A DNA stretch of 64,000 nt from Candidatus Limosilactobacillus faecipullorum (GTDB taxonomy: Bacteria; Bacillota; Bacilli; Lactobacillales; Lactobacillaceae), in NCBI GenBank assembly GCA_019118465.1, contig DWYX01000056.1:1-64000 (forward strand), in the 5' to 3' direction. Position 1 is the stretch's first letter. Every line of letters begins with the position of its first letter. Below the pieces are notes generated by a model that was not told the origin of the DNA, did no database searches, and saw only the letters and a program-made list of their open reading frames with translations. This document shows, piece by piece, positions 1 to 13,000 of this stretch. Position numbers and translations under genes: made by a program.

Positions 1-134
1 TAAGCGAATTGACTTCGCAAATGTTTTGCTTCGATCATAAGATCAAAGACCCTACACATTTGATTCGTCGAAACTTTATTCAGTTTTCAAAGGTCTACCG
101 AATTGCTTAGGAAGTTAATTCCTAGCGCTTAGTA

Positions 135-163
135 ATTTTAACACCTCATCAAGTTGATGTCAA
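135..163 (-). promoter_or_regulatory. rRNA promoter P3
   Basis: TTGACA - 17 nt - TAAAAT on the minus strand. Confidence 0.8.
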
Positions 164-222
164 GAACTTTTTAAATTATTTTTTCGAAGTTCTTAATCAC
201 TAAGCTCATCAGCAACTCTTAC

Positions 223-251
223 ATGTTATCAAATCAACAACCATTTGTCAA
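223..251 (-). promoter_or_regulatory. rRNA promoter P2
   Basis: TTGACA - 17 nt - TAACAT on the minus strand. Confidence 0.7.
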
Positions 252-318
252 CCACTTTTTTGATTAACTTTTTTGTTGACTAGCAGTGATTTGTTTAACT
301 GCCGTGACAACGATATCT

Positions 319-347
319 AATATACCGGGTTCCTAAGTGATTGTCAA
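319..347 (-). promoter_or_regulatory. rRNA promoter P1
   Basis: TTGACA - 17 nt - TATATT on the minus strand. Confidence 0.8.
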
Positions 348-608
348 CAATATTTCGTAATTAATTTTTCTTTTTTCTATTCCCGAATTTTAAAATTATC
401 CAAAACCAATTTATCTACTAAACAACTAACAATCGCCCCTCTAAAGAAGATGATTGATCAGATATAATAGCTCTTTCCGATGACCACTTCCTTGTTAATT
501 TCCGTCCTCCAAATTGGAAATTTCTTTCAGCAAATTTAAATCTTCAATCGAATTGCCTTTACTTTACTAGCGACAATCTTTTTTTGCTATTTTGTTTAAA
601 AAAATTCA

Positions 609-648
609 TCAAAAAAAGCCCAGGTAGTTTAAAACTGTCCTGAGCTTC
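609..648 (-). terminator. Rho-independent terminator downstream of lysS
   Basis: Minus strand AGCTCAGGACAG...CTACCTGGGCTTTTTTT. Confidence 0.7.
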
Positions 649-658
649 AATTATTGAT

Positions 659-3168
<2,510 letters not shown>

Positions 3169-3273
3169 CTTTTTCCCCCTTTATGACCAAATAACGATTA
3201 ATTTACCAGGTTCGACTTTTATATACACAATGATTAACTTACCATTTTTTTCAAATAAAGACCAGTCTCGTTT

Positions 3274-4179
3274 TTATTTCTGCTTCTTTTGCATAGCTTG
3301 ATACTTCAGCATTCCTTTTAATTCGGCTTCACTGAACTGGTATTTTTTCCCGCAGAATTGGCAAACTGCCTCAGCCCCGTGATCTTCATCAATCATCGCT
3401 TGAATTTCATCTGAGCGTAATGTGGCAAGGTCTCGGGCAAAGCGATCTCTGGAACAATCACACTTGAATTGGACCGGCATCGTTTCGTGAAGTTTTAATT
3501 CTTGGTCCTTAAAAATCATTTTCAGAATATCTTCTGGCGCCTTCCCATCCCGCAACAATTCCGAAACCAATGGCAGGTCCTTAATTGAGGCTTCAAGTTG
3601 TGTTAAGGCTTCATCTGTTGCCCCCGGCAAGGCTTGGACTAAAAATCCCCCAGCAACGTCAATTGAATCATCCTGATTTACGAAGACCGAAAGGCCCATG
3701 GCAGATGGAATTTGTTCGGATTGGGCTAAATAGTAGGTAAAGTCTTCGCCAAGTTCACCCGAAACCAGGTTAACTTCCCCCGTATACGGAGTCTTATCGG
3801 TAGGGGCCATCTTCGTGACGGAAAGGCCCCCGGTCGTTCCTACGGCGCCCTTCACATCAATTTTTCCTTTTTCATTGAGTGGCAGGCTAACATGGGGTTT
3901 TTTTACGTACCCCCGCACATCTCCATTAGCCTTTCCATCACAAACAATAAAGCCAATCGGGCCATTTCCTTGGATCTTAACCGTCAAATGGCCATCCCCT
4001 TGGAGACCAGAAGTCGCTAATAAGATTGTCCCAACTAAGCTCCGTCCTAAAGCCGCGGACGCTGCTGACCAAGTATCATGAATTTCATGGGCATCTTCAA
4101 CAGCTTGACTAGCCCGGACCGCGTAGGCCCGGAACATGCCATTCATTGCTGTTCCCTTTACCAAATAATCCTTTGTCAT
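3274..4179 (-). CDS. hslO: Redox-regulated Hsp33 chaperone
   Basis: C-terminal CDCSRDR...CQFCGKKY zinc/redox motif; start placed at MTKDYLVKG, preceded by GGGAG. Confidence 0.95.
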   Translation of the reverse strand: MTKDYLVKGTAMNGMFRAYAVRASQAVEDAHEIHDTWSAASAALGRSLVGTILLATSGLQGDGHLTVKIQGNGPIGFIVCDGKANGDVRGYVKKPHVSLPLNEKGKIDVKGAVGTTGGLSVTKMAPTDKTPYTGEVNLVSGELGEDFTYYLAQSEQIPSAMGLSVFVNQDDSIDVAGGFLVQALPGATDEALTQLEASIKDLPLVSELLRDGKAPEDILKMIFKDQELKLHETMPVQFKCDCSRDRFARDLATLRSDEIQAMIDEDHGAEAVCQFCGKKYQFSEAELKGMLKYQAMQKKQK

Positions 4180-4269
4180 TAATTTACTCCCTTTCTTTTT
4201 ACTCATACTCTTAAGCATACCAATTCCGTGCCACTGGGGCAACTCAGACCCTCACAACGGTGCAAGCCA

Positions 4270-4308
4270 TAATAAAAAAGAGACTGGAGAATCTCTCCAA
4301 TCCCTTTT
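4270..4308 (-). terminator. Terminator downstream of ftsH
   Basis: Minus strand GGGATTGGAGAGATTCTCCAGTCTCTTTTTT. Confidence 0.75.
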
Positions 4309-4313
4309 GTTTA

Positions 4314-6479
4314 TTAATCCGCATCTGAACTTGAATCACTATTAGCTGAAGAACTGGTTGATTCATCCGTAGCTGAACTTGGACTCGCAGATGCCTGCGA
4401 TTCTTCACTATCTGGACTGTCCTTTGGCGTAGGTTTATCCGCCGTTTGGGCTTCATCATTAGCTTCTTCGGTTGCAGTTGCCCGGGCGTTTTCCCGCCGT
4501 TCAAGTTCCCGCTTGGATTCTTCAAAGGTTTGGGCGCGGTGTTCTTCTTCTGCCACTTCAACATCTTTTTCTGGCATCTTCCCGGTCTTGTAAAGACTAA
4601 GAATTTGCTTTTCATCCAAGGTTTCGTACTCGAGCAAGGCTTCCGCAATGATCCGGTGTTGTTCCCGGTGCGTTTCAATAATGTGCAAGGCTTCTTCATG
4701 CCCTTCATTCAGGATCCGGCGAACTTCTTCATCAATCAAAGCTGCTGTCTGTTCAGAATATGGAGCTTGCCCAAATTCTTGACCAGTAAAGACAGCCCCA
4801 GAAGATTGTAATTCAACCGGTCCAATCTTATCGGACATCCCGTATTGGGTAACCATGGCCCGCGCAATTTGAGTTGCTTGTTCAAAGTCATTCGATGCTC
4901 CGGAAGATTGGGACTTGAAGATTAATTCTTCAGCAGCCCGACCACCCATTAAACCAGCAATTTGTTCTTGGGCATTCTTCTTGGACATTAACATTTGATC
5001 TTCTTTTGGCAACATGATTGCGTAACCGCCGGCCCGACCCCGTGGGACAATCGTTACCTTATGAACGACCCGGGCATCGTTAAGAACTAACCCAACGATC
5101 GTGTGACCAGCTTCGTGAAAGGCCACTGTCCGCCGTTCTTGCTTAGAGATAACCCGATCCCGCTTAGCTGGACCAGCAATTACCCGGTCTTCGGCTTCAT
5201 CAACGTCAGCGGCGTCAATTTCAGTCTTATTCCGCCGGGCCGCAAGCAAGGCCGCTTCGTTTAAGAGGTTGGCAAGGTCAGCCCCAACAAAGCCAGGCGT
5301 TTGCTTAGCAATTTCCTTTAAGTCCACGTCGCTAGCTAATGGCTTGTTCTTGGCATGAACCCGTAGGATGGCTTCCCGACCGCGAACATCTGGACGCCCA
5401 ACTAAAATCTTTCGGTCAAACCGACCTGGCCGCAATAAGGCCGGGTCTAAAACGTCAGCCCGGTTAGTCGCGGCCATCACAATGACCCCTTCATCGCCTT
5501 GGAACCCGTCCATTTCAACCAGGAGTTGGTTTAAGGTTTGTTCACGTTCGTCGTGGCCACCCCCCATACCATTACCACGCCGCCTCCCGACGGCATCGAT
5601 TTCATCGATAAAGATGATCGCTGGAGCAGCCTTCTTAGCTTGTTCAAAGAGGTCCCGGACCCGGCTAGCCCCAACCCCAACGAACATTTCAACGAAGTCA
5701 GAACCAGAAATTGAAAAGAATGGAACCCCAGCTTCCCCGGCAACAGCCCGAGCAAGCAAGGTCTTCCCAGTTCCGGGAGGTCCTTCAAGCAGTACCCCAG
5801 ATGGAATCTTTGCACCTAACTTCATAAACTTCTTTGGGTTCTTCAAGAACTCAACGACTTCGACCAATTCCTGTTTTTCTTCTTCTTCCCCAGCAACATC
5901 AGAGAAGCGAACCTTGTTTTCCTTGGCGTCGGCTGGCTTGGCCTTGGATTTACCAAAGCTCATGACCCCACGACCACCGCCACCTTGGCCGGCTTGTCCC
6001 ATCATCATGTAGAAGAAGAAGATCATGATTACCAATGGTAGGATCATCGTCAAGAGGTTGGCCCAAAAGCCATTACTTTCCTCTGGTTTTGTCGTGACCT
6101 TGACCTTATCATGATCAGCATACTTTTGGAGTTGGCCAATCGTAACTTCACTTTGAAGCACCGAACTTTGGAAGTTCTTGGTGGTCCCACCTGCCTGACT
6201 AGCAAAGGAGAAGCCACTCTTGTCACTGCCACTTACCGATTGAGCTTTCCGGTAAGTCCCAGTAATCTTATAAACGCCCCCGTTTGGTTGCACCGTAAAG
6301 TCCTTGACCTTATTATCCTTTAATTCAGTAATAAACTCACTTTGGGAGACTTCCTTCGTTTGACCAGAATGCGTACTGCCCCCGAAGAAGTAGTACACAA
6401 TCCCCATAATACAAAGGAAAATTACTGAGTAAAAAAGGACGTTATGAGTGAACCCGTTGTTTTTCCGATTGTTGTTCAT
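4314..6479 (-). CDS. ftsH: ATP-dependent zinc metalloprotease FtsH
   Basis: Walker [12 protein letters not shown] region, HEAGH; start at MNNNRKNNG with GGAGG upstream. Confidence 0.98.
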   Translation of the reverse strand: MNNNRKNNGFTHNVLFYSVIFLCIMGIVYYFFGGSTHSGQTKEVSQSEFITELKDNKVKDFTVQPNGGVYKITGTYRKAQSVSGSDKSGFSFASQAGGTTKNFQSSVLQSEVTIGQLQKYADHDKVKVTTKPEESNGFWANLLTMILPLVIMIFFFYMMMGQAGQGGGGRGVMSFGKSKAKPADAKENKVRFSDVAGEEEEKQELVEVVEFLKNPKKFMKLGAKIPSGVLLEGPPGTGKTLLARAVAGEAGVPFFSISGSDFVEMFVGVGASRVRDLFEQAKKAAPAIIFIDEIDAVGRRRGNGMGGGHDEREQTLNQLLVEMDGFQGDEGVIVMAATNRADVLDPALLRPGRFDRKILVGRPDVRGREAILRVHAKNKPLASDVDLKEIAKQTPGFVGADLANLLNEAALLAARRNKTEIDAADVDEAEDRVIAGPAKRDRVISKQERRTVAFHEAGHTIVGLVLNDARVVHKVTIVPRGRAGGYAIMLPKEDQMLMSKKNAQEQIAGLMGGRAAEELIFKSQSSGASNDFEQATQIARAMVTQYGMSDKIGPVELQSSGAVFTGQEFGQAPYSEQTAALIDEEVRRILNEGHEEALHIIETHREQHRIIAEALLEYETLDEKQILSLYKTGKMPEKDVEVAEEEHRAQTFEESKRELERRENARATATEEANDEAQTADKPTPKDSPDSEESQASASPSSATDESTSSSANSDSSSDAD

Positions 6480-6586
6480 AACAACCTCCTCATCCAACGG
6501 CTATCTGCCATTCATAATGGCCTTAATATACCACACTTGACTAACATTGACCATTAATTTAATCAACAAATGTTAGTCTTGTGAAA

Positions 6587-7132
6587 TTACTTAGTGTAAA
6601 CAGCTGGTTTTAAAATTCCAACATATGGCAAATTCCGGTAGAAACCATCGTAATCAAGCCCATAGCCGACTAAAAATTCGTTTGGGACAGTGAAGCCCGC
6701 ATAATCCGCTTCAACCGTCACTGCTTCATCACGACCTTCCGGCTTATCAAGCATAGTGGCAACCTTAATTGATTTAGCTCCCCGTTCTTTTAGTAAGTCA
6801 ACTAAGAATTGAAGGGTCCGCCCGGAATCAATGATATCTTCGCAAATCAAGATATCCTTTCCCTTAACATCCGACTTTAAATCACGTACTAATTCAACCC
6901 GACCCGATGATTCAGTCCCTCCAAAGTAACTCGAAACATCAATGAAATCCAAGGTCGTATAAAGGTCTAATTTTTCCAGTAAATCAACCGTAAATAAGAT
7001 TGCTCCCGTTAAAACAGAAATTACTACTGGGCACTTGTCCGCATAATCAGTTTCAATTTGCTTTGCCATTTCAGCAATCCGGGTTTGAATTTGGTCTTCA
7101 CTGTACAAGACACGTTCGATATCGTTATTCAT
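6587..7132 (-). CDS. hpt: Hypoxanthine phosphoribosyltransferase
   Basis: PRPP motif ILICEDIIDSGRTL; sits between tilS and ftsH. Confidence 0.95.
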   Translation of the reverse strand: MNNDIERVLYSEDQIQTRIAEMAKQIETDYADKCPVVISVLTGAILFTVDLLEKLDLYTTLDFIDVSSYFGGTESSGRVELVRDLKSDVKGKDILICEDIIDSGRTLQFLVDLLKERGAKSIKVATMLDKPEGRDEAVTVEADYAGFTVPNEFLVGYGLDYDGFYRNLPYVGILKPAVYTK

Positions 7133-8501
7133 GATTTTCTACCTTTCTTTGAAAGAATCGTAATTGTTGCCATCCATTGGTTTCTTTTGGCCAATCCCAC
7201 CAAGCGGTTTTATAACCAATTAACCACCAAACCCGGCCGCTTTGATCAACTAAGACTTGCGCTTTTTGCCGCTGATCAACAGGAACCTTTTGATTAATAA
7301 AAATTCGGCGCACTGTCTGAAATCCTCCATTTTTTAACCGGAGGCGATCCGTTAGTTTTGCTGGCCGAATAGTCAACGGAAGATCTCTTGACCGGACCCA
7401 GACGGTGGCGACAAGCTGGTTAGGTGATAAGTTAGACTGTTGCTCAGCACTAACCATAATTGCTTGAGTTGGATTAACGGTTTGCCAATGAGCAAATTTT
7501 ACCATACTTTGACGCAAATCATTCGGCTTTTGATCTAATTTTTCCAAATTTTCCAGGCGAAGCAAATGGTAGTTCCGAATTAACTGCCATTTTCCTGGTA
7601 AAGCGAAAGTTTGGTTCGGTAATTCTCCCTGTTGGAGGCGTTGCTGAAGCTGAACTAAGGCGTTCCACTTATAATTGACAACCCCATTTTGCTGAAGCCA
7701 CGTTTGCAACAATAACCGCTGGGTAGCTGGTGAATGTTGCCACCACAAACGAAGATCGAGTTCCTTTTTACTGATCAACGACTGTAATTGATCTTGAAGT
7801 TGAGTTTGGGCAAAAGCCAACCAATCTTGTAATTGAGCTACGGTTTGACCAAGGTCATTAATAATTTGGGGATTTTCCCTTGCTAATGTTGGTAAGTACT
7901 GATGACGATACCGATTTCGCGTAATTGATAAATCCGTATTGGTCTCGTCTTCATACCACTTAACCCCGTTGATTTTAGCGTAATTAATTAAGGTTGCTTT
8001 GGAAATCGTTAATAAGGGCCGGATTAGGTCACCACTTGCGAATGGCCGTTGGGAGCGTAATCCAACCAGTTGATGAAGATCACCACCACGAACCAGTTTC
8101 ATCAAAACTGTTTCAGCTTGATCATTTGCATGATGGGCCGTTAATAAGATTTTTGCTTTGGTTTCAGCCATAATCGTAGCAAAAAAATGGTACCGAGCTT
8201 GACGGGCAGCGGCTTCAATCCCGTTTTGCGGATGATCTTGCCACTGCATTACCCGCAAGGCTAACTGGTGTTTTTGACAATATTGGCGAAGAAATTGTTC
8301 TTCAACTTGGCTTTGAGAGCGTAAATGATGATTAACATGGGCAACAATCAAACGTTCTTTAGACACTAAATTTTGGGCCAAAGTTAACAACACCATTGAA
8401 TCGACTCCGGTTGAAGTAGCAACAATGATTGGGGTTTGAGTAGCAAAAAAGCGACTCCCTTCAAGGTGTCGCTTAATTACCATTTCTAAATTCGTTGCCA
8501 T
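7125..8501 (-). CDS. tilS: tRNA(Ile)-lysidine synthetase
   Basis: PP-loop-like STGVDSMVLL, HHANDQAETVLMKLVRG. Confidence 0.93.
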   Translation of the reverse strand: MATNLEMVIKRHLEGSRFFATQTPIIVATSTGVDSMVLLTLAQNLVSKERLIVAHVNHHLRSQSQVEEQFLRQYCQKHQLALRVMQWQDHPQNGIEAAARQARYHFFATIMAETKAKILLTAHHANDQAETVLMKLVRGGDLHQLVGLRSQRPFASGDLIRPLLTISKATLINYAKINGVKWYEDETNTDLSITRNRYRHQYLPTLARENPQIINDLGQTVAQLQDWLAFAQTQLQDQLQSLISKKELDLRLWWQHSPATQRLLLQTWLQQNGVVNYKWNALVQLQQRLQQGELPNQTFALPGKWQLIRNYHLLRLENLEKLDQKPNDLRQSMVKFAHWQTVNPTQAIMVSAEQQSNLSPNQLVATVWVRSRDLPLTIRPAKLTDRLRLKNGGFQTVRRIFINQKVPVDQRQKAQVLVDQSGRVWWLIGYKTAWWDWPKETNGWQQLRFFQRKVENHE

Positions 8502-9007
8502 TAGCTACGCCGACCACCACGGCCACCCCGCTTACCATCGGTTTGCCGTTTTAAAATCGAAAGCCGGGATTCACTTTCCTTCATGAAAGAAGCTAACATG
8601 CTATTAAAGTCATCATTTTGATGGTGGCTTGAGTGGGACTTAAAGCCCGCTTGTGAACGCGGCCGGGGAGCAGAGTTTTCACGATGGGAATGTTCATGCC
8701 GTTCATGGCCCCGATTGCCTTCGTGATGATCATGATGATCTTCGTGATCGCCGGGATTTGAACGGGCTGGTCGTTCCTCTATTGCCTTCATCGAAAGGGC
8801 AATCTTTCCATCTGGGGCAATCTTAACGACTTTTGCGGTAACTTCATCCCCAACTGTCAAAACATCATGGATATCCTTAACAAATGAGTTTGAAATCTGA
8901 CTAATGTGCACTAATCCAGTTTGGTTATCATCTAAATCAACAAACGCTCCAAAGTTGGTAATTCCAGAAACCTTTCCAGAAACCTTAGCGCCTTCTTCAA
9001 CTGCCAT
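8501..9007 (-). CDS. S1 RNA-binding domain protein (YabR family) with His-rich tail
   Basis: MAVEEGAKVSGKVSGITNFGAFVDL S1 fold; start chosen at MAVEEG, preceded by AGGAGGATG. Confidence 0.9.
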   Translation of the reverse strand: MAVEEGAKVSGKVSGITNFGAFVDLDDNQTGLVHISQISNSFVKDIHDVLTVGDEVTAKVVKIAPDGKIALSMKAIEERPARSNPGDHEDHHDHHEGNRGHERHEHSHRENSAPRPRSQAGFKSHSSHHQNDDFNSMLASFMKESESRLSILKRQTDGKRGGRGGRRS

Positions 9008-9166
9008 GAACAGTACATCCTCCTCAATAATTGTGGTAGCACCTAGAAAGAAGGCTTTCTCTGACAGCGCCTTGCGCACTAAATCTTACTTCCTAGCCGA
9101 AACCCCTAAAAATCCTTAAATTCATTGTAGTTGAGTATACCATACTCACTACTTGATTTGATCGCT

Positions 9167-9529
9167 TTATTTAACAAAGTTGTAGATAATTTCGCCTTTC
9201 TTAGCGTAATTATATTTTGAACGTAATAACTCTTGTAAATAAGTTGGATCTTTCAATAATTTTTGTTTTTGTGTTAACTCTTTATTTTGAGTCTGCTTTT
9301 TTTGTAAAGTTACCTTAGCGGACCTAATTTGATTATCAACCTTACTAATTTGGCGATGGGTTGACCATAACTGAATTCCTAAAGCAATCATAATCACCAA
9401 AAACAGCCCTAAGATTATGCTTGCCCGTCGGATATGAACTCGTTTCCGTTCTTCCCGTTGAAATTGTGATTGCTGATCAACGACCCGAGTATATTCGTTA
9501 TCTAACCTTGTTACCCGTTTCTCTGCCAC
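9167..9529 (-). CDS. divIC: Septum formation initiator (DivIC/FtsL family)
   Basis: Single TM plus coiled coil; located between yabR and rqcP; GTG start after AAAGGAG. Confidence 0.85.
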   Translation of the reverse strand: MAEKRVTRLDNEYTRVVDQQSQFQREERKRVHIRRASIILGLFLVIMIALGIQLWSTHRQISKVDNQIRSAKVTLQKKQTQNKELTQKQKLLKDPTYLQELLRSKYNYAKKGEIIYNFVK

Positions 9530-9720
9530 GGTCCCATGCTCCTTTCGACTAATCACTTTCTAACCGTAAGTATGACACATGCCGGCGGATAATGTCTAGC
9601 CTTCATCCAAAATTAAATTCATTTTTTGGCTGGTAATTTTTAATAAAAGTTGGCAGAAATCTCGTAACTTTCTAAACGATCTTTGAAATAAGCTACTCAG
9701 CTACAAATGCTAAAGGTTAC

Positions 9721-9780
9721 ACTTTTCACAAAGAAATCTCACTCTAGATTAAGAGAAAGCTTTCTGGTGGAGCCTTTTAA
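9721..9780 (+). repeat. R element copy R2 (shortened)
   Basis: CACAAAGAAATCTCACTCTAGATTAAGAG...GGTGGAGCCTTTTAA matches the ends of R1 but lacks the central hairpin; abuts the rqcP stop codon. Confidence 0.55.
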
Positions 9781-10056
9781 CTAATCAAACGTCTCCTCAT
9801 ATTCCTCAGAAAGAATGGTGTACATGGCTTCGGCGTCAGCTTTCTTAGTGGTTTCTTCAATCCGATCAATCCGAATCCTCTCGGTTTTATTCCCAAACTT
9901 AATGGTCAAAACATCTCCAACCGCTACTTTAGAAGCTGACTTTGCTTCCCGGTCATTTACCAAAATCCGCCCTTGATCGGCAATTTTCTTAGCGATCGTC
10001 CGGCGCTTAATAATCCGTGAAACTTTTAAGAATTTATCTAACCGCATCTTTTTCAC
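9781..10056 (-). CDS. rqcP: S4-domain RNA-binding protein (RqcP/YabO/HslR family)
   Basis: MRLDKFLKVSRIIKRRTIAKKIADQGRILVND. Confidence 0.93.
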   Translation of the reverse strand: MKKMRLDKFLKVSRIIKRRTIAKKIADQGRILVNDREAKSASKVAVGDVLTIKFGNKTERIRIDRIEETTKKADAEAMYTILSEEYEETFD

Positions 10057-13000
10057 CTTTCTTTTGTTCCATGATGATCACCTTTAGGCTTTTGACAAAG
10101 GTGATGAGTTGTTTTAGCCAATCTGATTGCGTCATCCGGGGTTGTATTACTAAACGGATCGTCAATCGCCTAGCTTCATCTTCCCCCATCGTAGCTTTAA
10201 ATCTGGTTTTCGCCAGGGCCTTAATAATATCTGGAGCTGACAATTGATGGGACGCCGCCGCTGTCAACCGGATCAAAAGGTTATCCTTTTGCCGATGAAT
10301 ATAATCTAACCGAGCCAGATCAGCATCCAATTTTAATTCAGCAACTTGCAAAAGCGTCGCTACAGCCTCAGGATAGTCGCCATAGCGGTCAATCAAATCT
10401 CCGGTAAGCTCCGTCAATTCCTTGGTGGAGTTAATGTTTCGCAAGGCCTTATATAGTTCGATCTTTTGCCGTTGATCTTGAATGTAAGTTGATGGGAAAT
10501 ATGCTTCCACACCTAACTCTAATTCGGCATCGGAAAGTTTGGGCTTGGCTTTCCCCTGTTTTTTAGCAACCGCATCTGCAAGCATTGTCGAATATAGGTT
10601 ATACCCAACTGAATCGATAAAGCCGTGTTGCTGCTTACCTAATAAACTACCGGCTCCCCGAATGGAGAGATCCCGCATGGCAATCTTAAACCCGCTCCCC
10701 AATTCAGTGAAGTCCCGAATGGCTGCTAACCGTTTTTCACCAAGTTCGGTTAAGACCTTATCCGGTTGATACATAAAGTAGGCATAAGCAACCCGATTAC
10801 TCCGGCCAATCCGGCCCCGAATTTGGTATAACTGAGCTAATCCCATATGATCAGCATTTTCAACGAAAAGGGTATTAACGTTTGGAATATCGACCCCGGT
10901 TTCAATGATTGAAGTCGTGACAAGGACATCGTATTCTCCACGGATAAAGTCATATAGGACACCTTCCAGTTGAACTTCTGTCATTTGACCGTGAATATAA
11001 CCAATTCGGGCATCAGGAACTAAATCTTGTAATTGCGCAACAGTCCGTTCAATATCACTCACCCGGTTGTGTAAGTAGTAAACCTGACCCCCGCGCTGCA
11101 TTTCCCGCTGAATCCCGGCTTGGATTGCACCCCCATTTTGTTCTAAGACATAGGTCTGAATGGGGTAGCGACCATCTGGTGGCGTTTCTAAAACTGAAAG
11201 ATCCCGAACCCCAAGCATCGACATGTGTAAAGTCCGCGGAATTGGCGTTGCCGTTAGAGTCAAAACATCAACGTTAGTTTTAAGTTGTTTTAACCGTTCC
11301 TTGTGTTTAACCCCAAACCGTTGCTCTTCATCGATAATTAATAAACCGAGGTCTTTAAAATGAACATCTTTGGAGAGAATCCGGTGAGTCCCGACCACAA
11401 CATCGACCGTTCCATCAGCTAAACCTTCTTCAGTTGCCTTGAGCTCTGCCTGGGTTTTAAACCGTGACATCATTGCGATCTTAACTGGAAAACCTTCGAA
11501 ACGGTCAGTTAAGGTATCAAAGTGTTGTTGGGCAAGAATTGTGGTTGGAACCAAGAAAGCAACCTGTTTGCCGCCAGTGACTGCCTTAAAAATCGCCCGC
11601 ATGGCAACTTCGGTTTTCCCATAGCCAACATCTCCAACTAACAATCGATCCATTGGTTTAGCTTTTTCCATATCACTTTTAATTTCATCAATACTTTGTA
11701 GTTGATCTGGCGTTTCCACATACGGAAAATTATCGTCAAACTTCTCTTGAAGGTAGTCATCTTGTGGAAAAGCAAAGCCCTTGGCAACCTTCCGTTGGGC
11801 GTAGAGATCAACCAATTCATCCGCAATATCCTCAACCTTTGCGGCCACCCGGTGCTTAGTTTTGGCCCATTCACTCCCACCTAAGCGGTTAATCCGGGGC
11901 TGTTTACCTTCTGCCGCTACGTACTTTTGAACTAGGTTTAGCTGGGTAACGGGGACGAAAATTTGGGCATGATCCCGATAATCGATCACGATATAGTCTT
12001 GGTGAACGCCATCAACTTCCATCGTCTTGATCCCCGCAAACACTCCAATCCCGTGATTGACATGGACCACAAAATCACCGGGTTTCAAATCGGTATACGA
12101 TTTAATCCGTTCCGCATTTGATAAGCGTTGCGCCCGGACCCGCCGCTTTTTTAACTGGGCGAATAATTCACTTTCAGTAATCACCACTAGTTCAGCTGGC
12201 GGCAGTTCAAACCCATTATTTAAGCTTCCAGCCACCAGTTGTAATTGATGAGGCTTTAATTCCGTTGCCGTAGTTTCTAGCGCCGTTAGCCCAAACGATG
12301 TTAGGTCAACTGCTACTTTCCGCCGGCGTTGCTCATTGGCTGTTAAAATTACGACCGTTTCCCCTTGATCGAGGTAGCGATGGAGCTCATTTTTAAGTAA
12401 ATCAACTTGACCAAAGAAGCGTTGCATTTCCCGGGCGTGAAGATCTAAGAGCTGACTAAACCGGAAATTACCTACTCCCTTCTTAAACCGGGCTAAGTAC
12501 AATTGAGCATGCAGATCGCTAGTTAGGTCAGCAATGATTTGGGGACCAATTAACTTTCCCGGAATCGGCCGGTCAGCTTGCCAATTATTTTGATCCAAGA
12601 CAAGGTTTTTCTCTTGTTCCTTGATGCGGCTTACATCATCAATTACCAGACTTCCATTTTGAGGTAAGTAGGCTAACAAGTTAGTTACCTTAGGGAAAAT
12701 TTTATCGGCATAACCCAGGGCAGTCTCAGGAACACGCCCATTCGTTAACTCATCAATCAAAACTTGATAATCATGTTGTGCTGAGCTGAGTTCCTTCGAC
12801 TTTACTGCTAGGGAAGCTAGTTCTTTTTTTAAGCTCTCCGCAGCCGCCGAACAAGCTTGTTGATCCAAGACTAGCTCGGTTGCCGGCAAAACCTCCGTTT
12901 CTTCAATATTTTGAACACTCCGCTGGCTATCAACTTCAAAGTAACGAAGGGAATCCACTTCAGTATCAAACAAATCAATCCGAACCGGATATGGAGTGTT

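Larger units (their letters stand above)
1..347 (-). promoter_or_regulatory. rRNA operon promoter/leader region (16S gene lies beyond the left window edge)
   Basis: Minus strand carries three sigma-A promoters followed by CTTTGAAAACTGAATAAAGTTTCGACGAATCAAATGTGTAGGGTC, which resembles the sequence just upstream of 16S rRNA in lactobacilli (from memory). Confidence 0.8.

Noticed and set aside
5368-6012. 214-aa plus-strand ORF
   Set aside because: Entirely antisense to ftsH; no family-like features, explained by codon bias.
9550-9720. tRNA or small protein gene between divIC and rqcP
   Set aside because: No cloverleaf or convincing ORF; only a degenerate repeat-like sequence.
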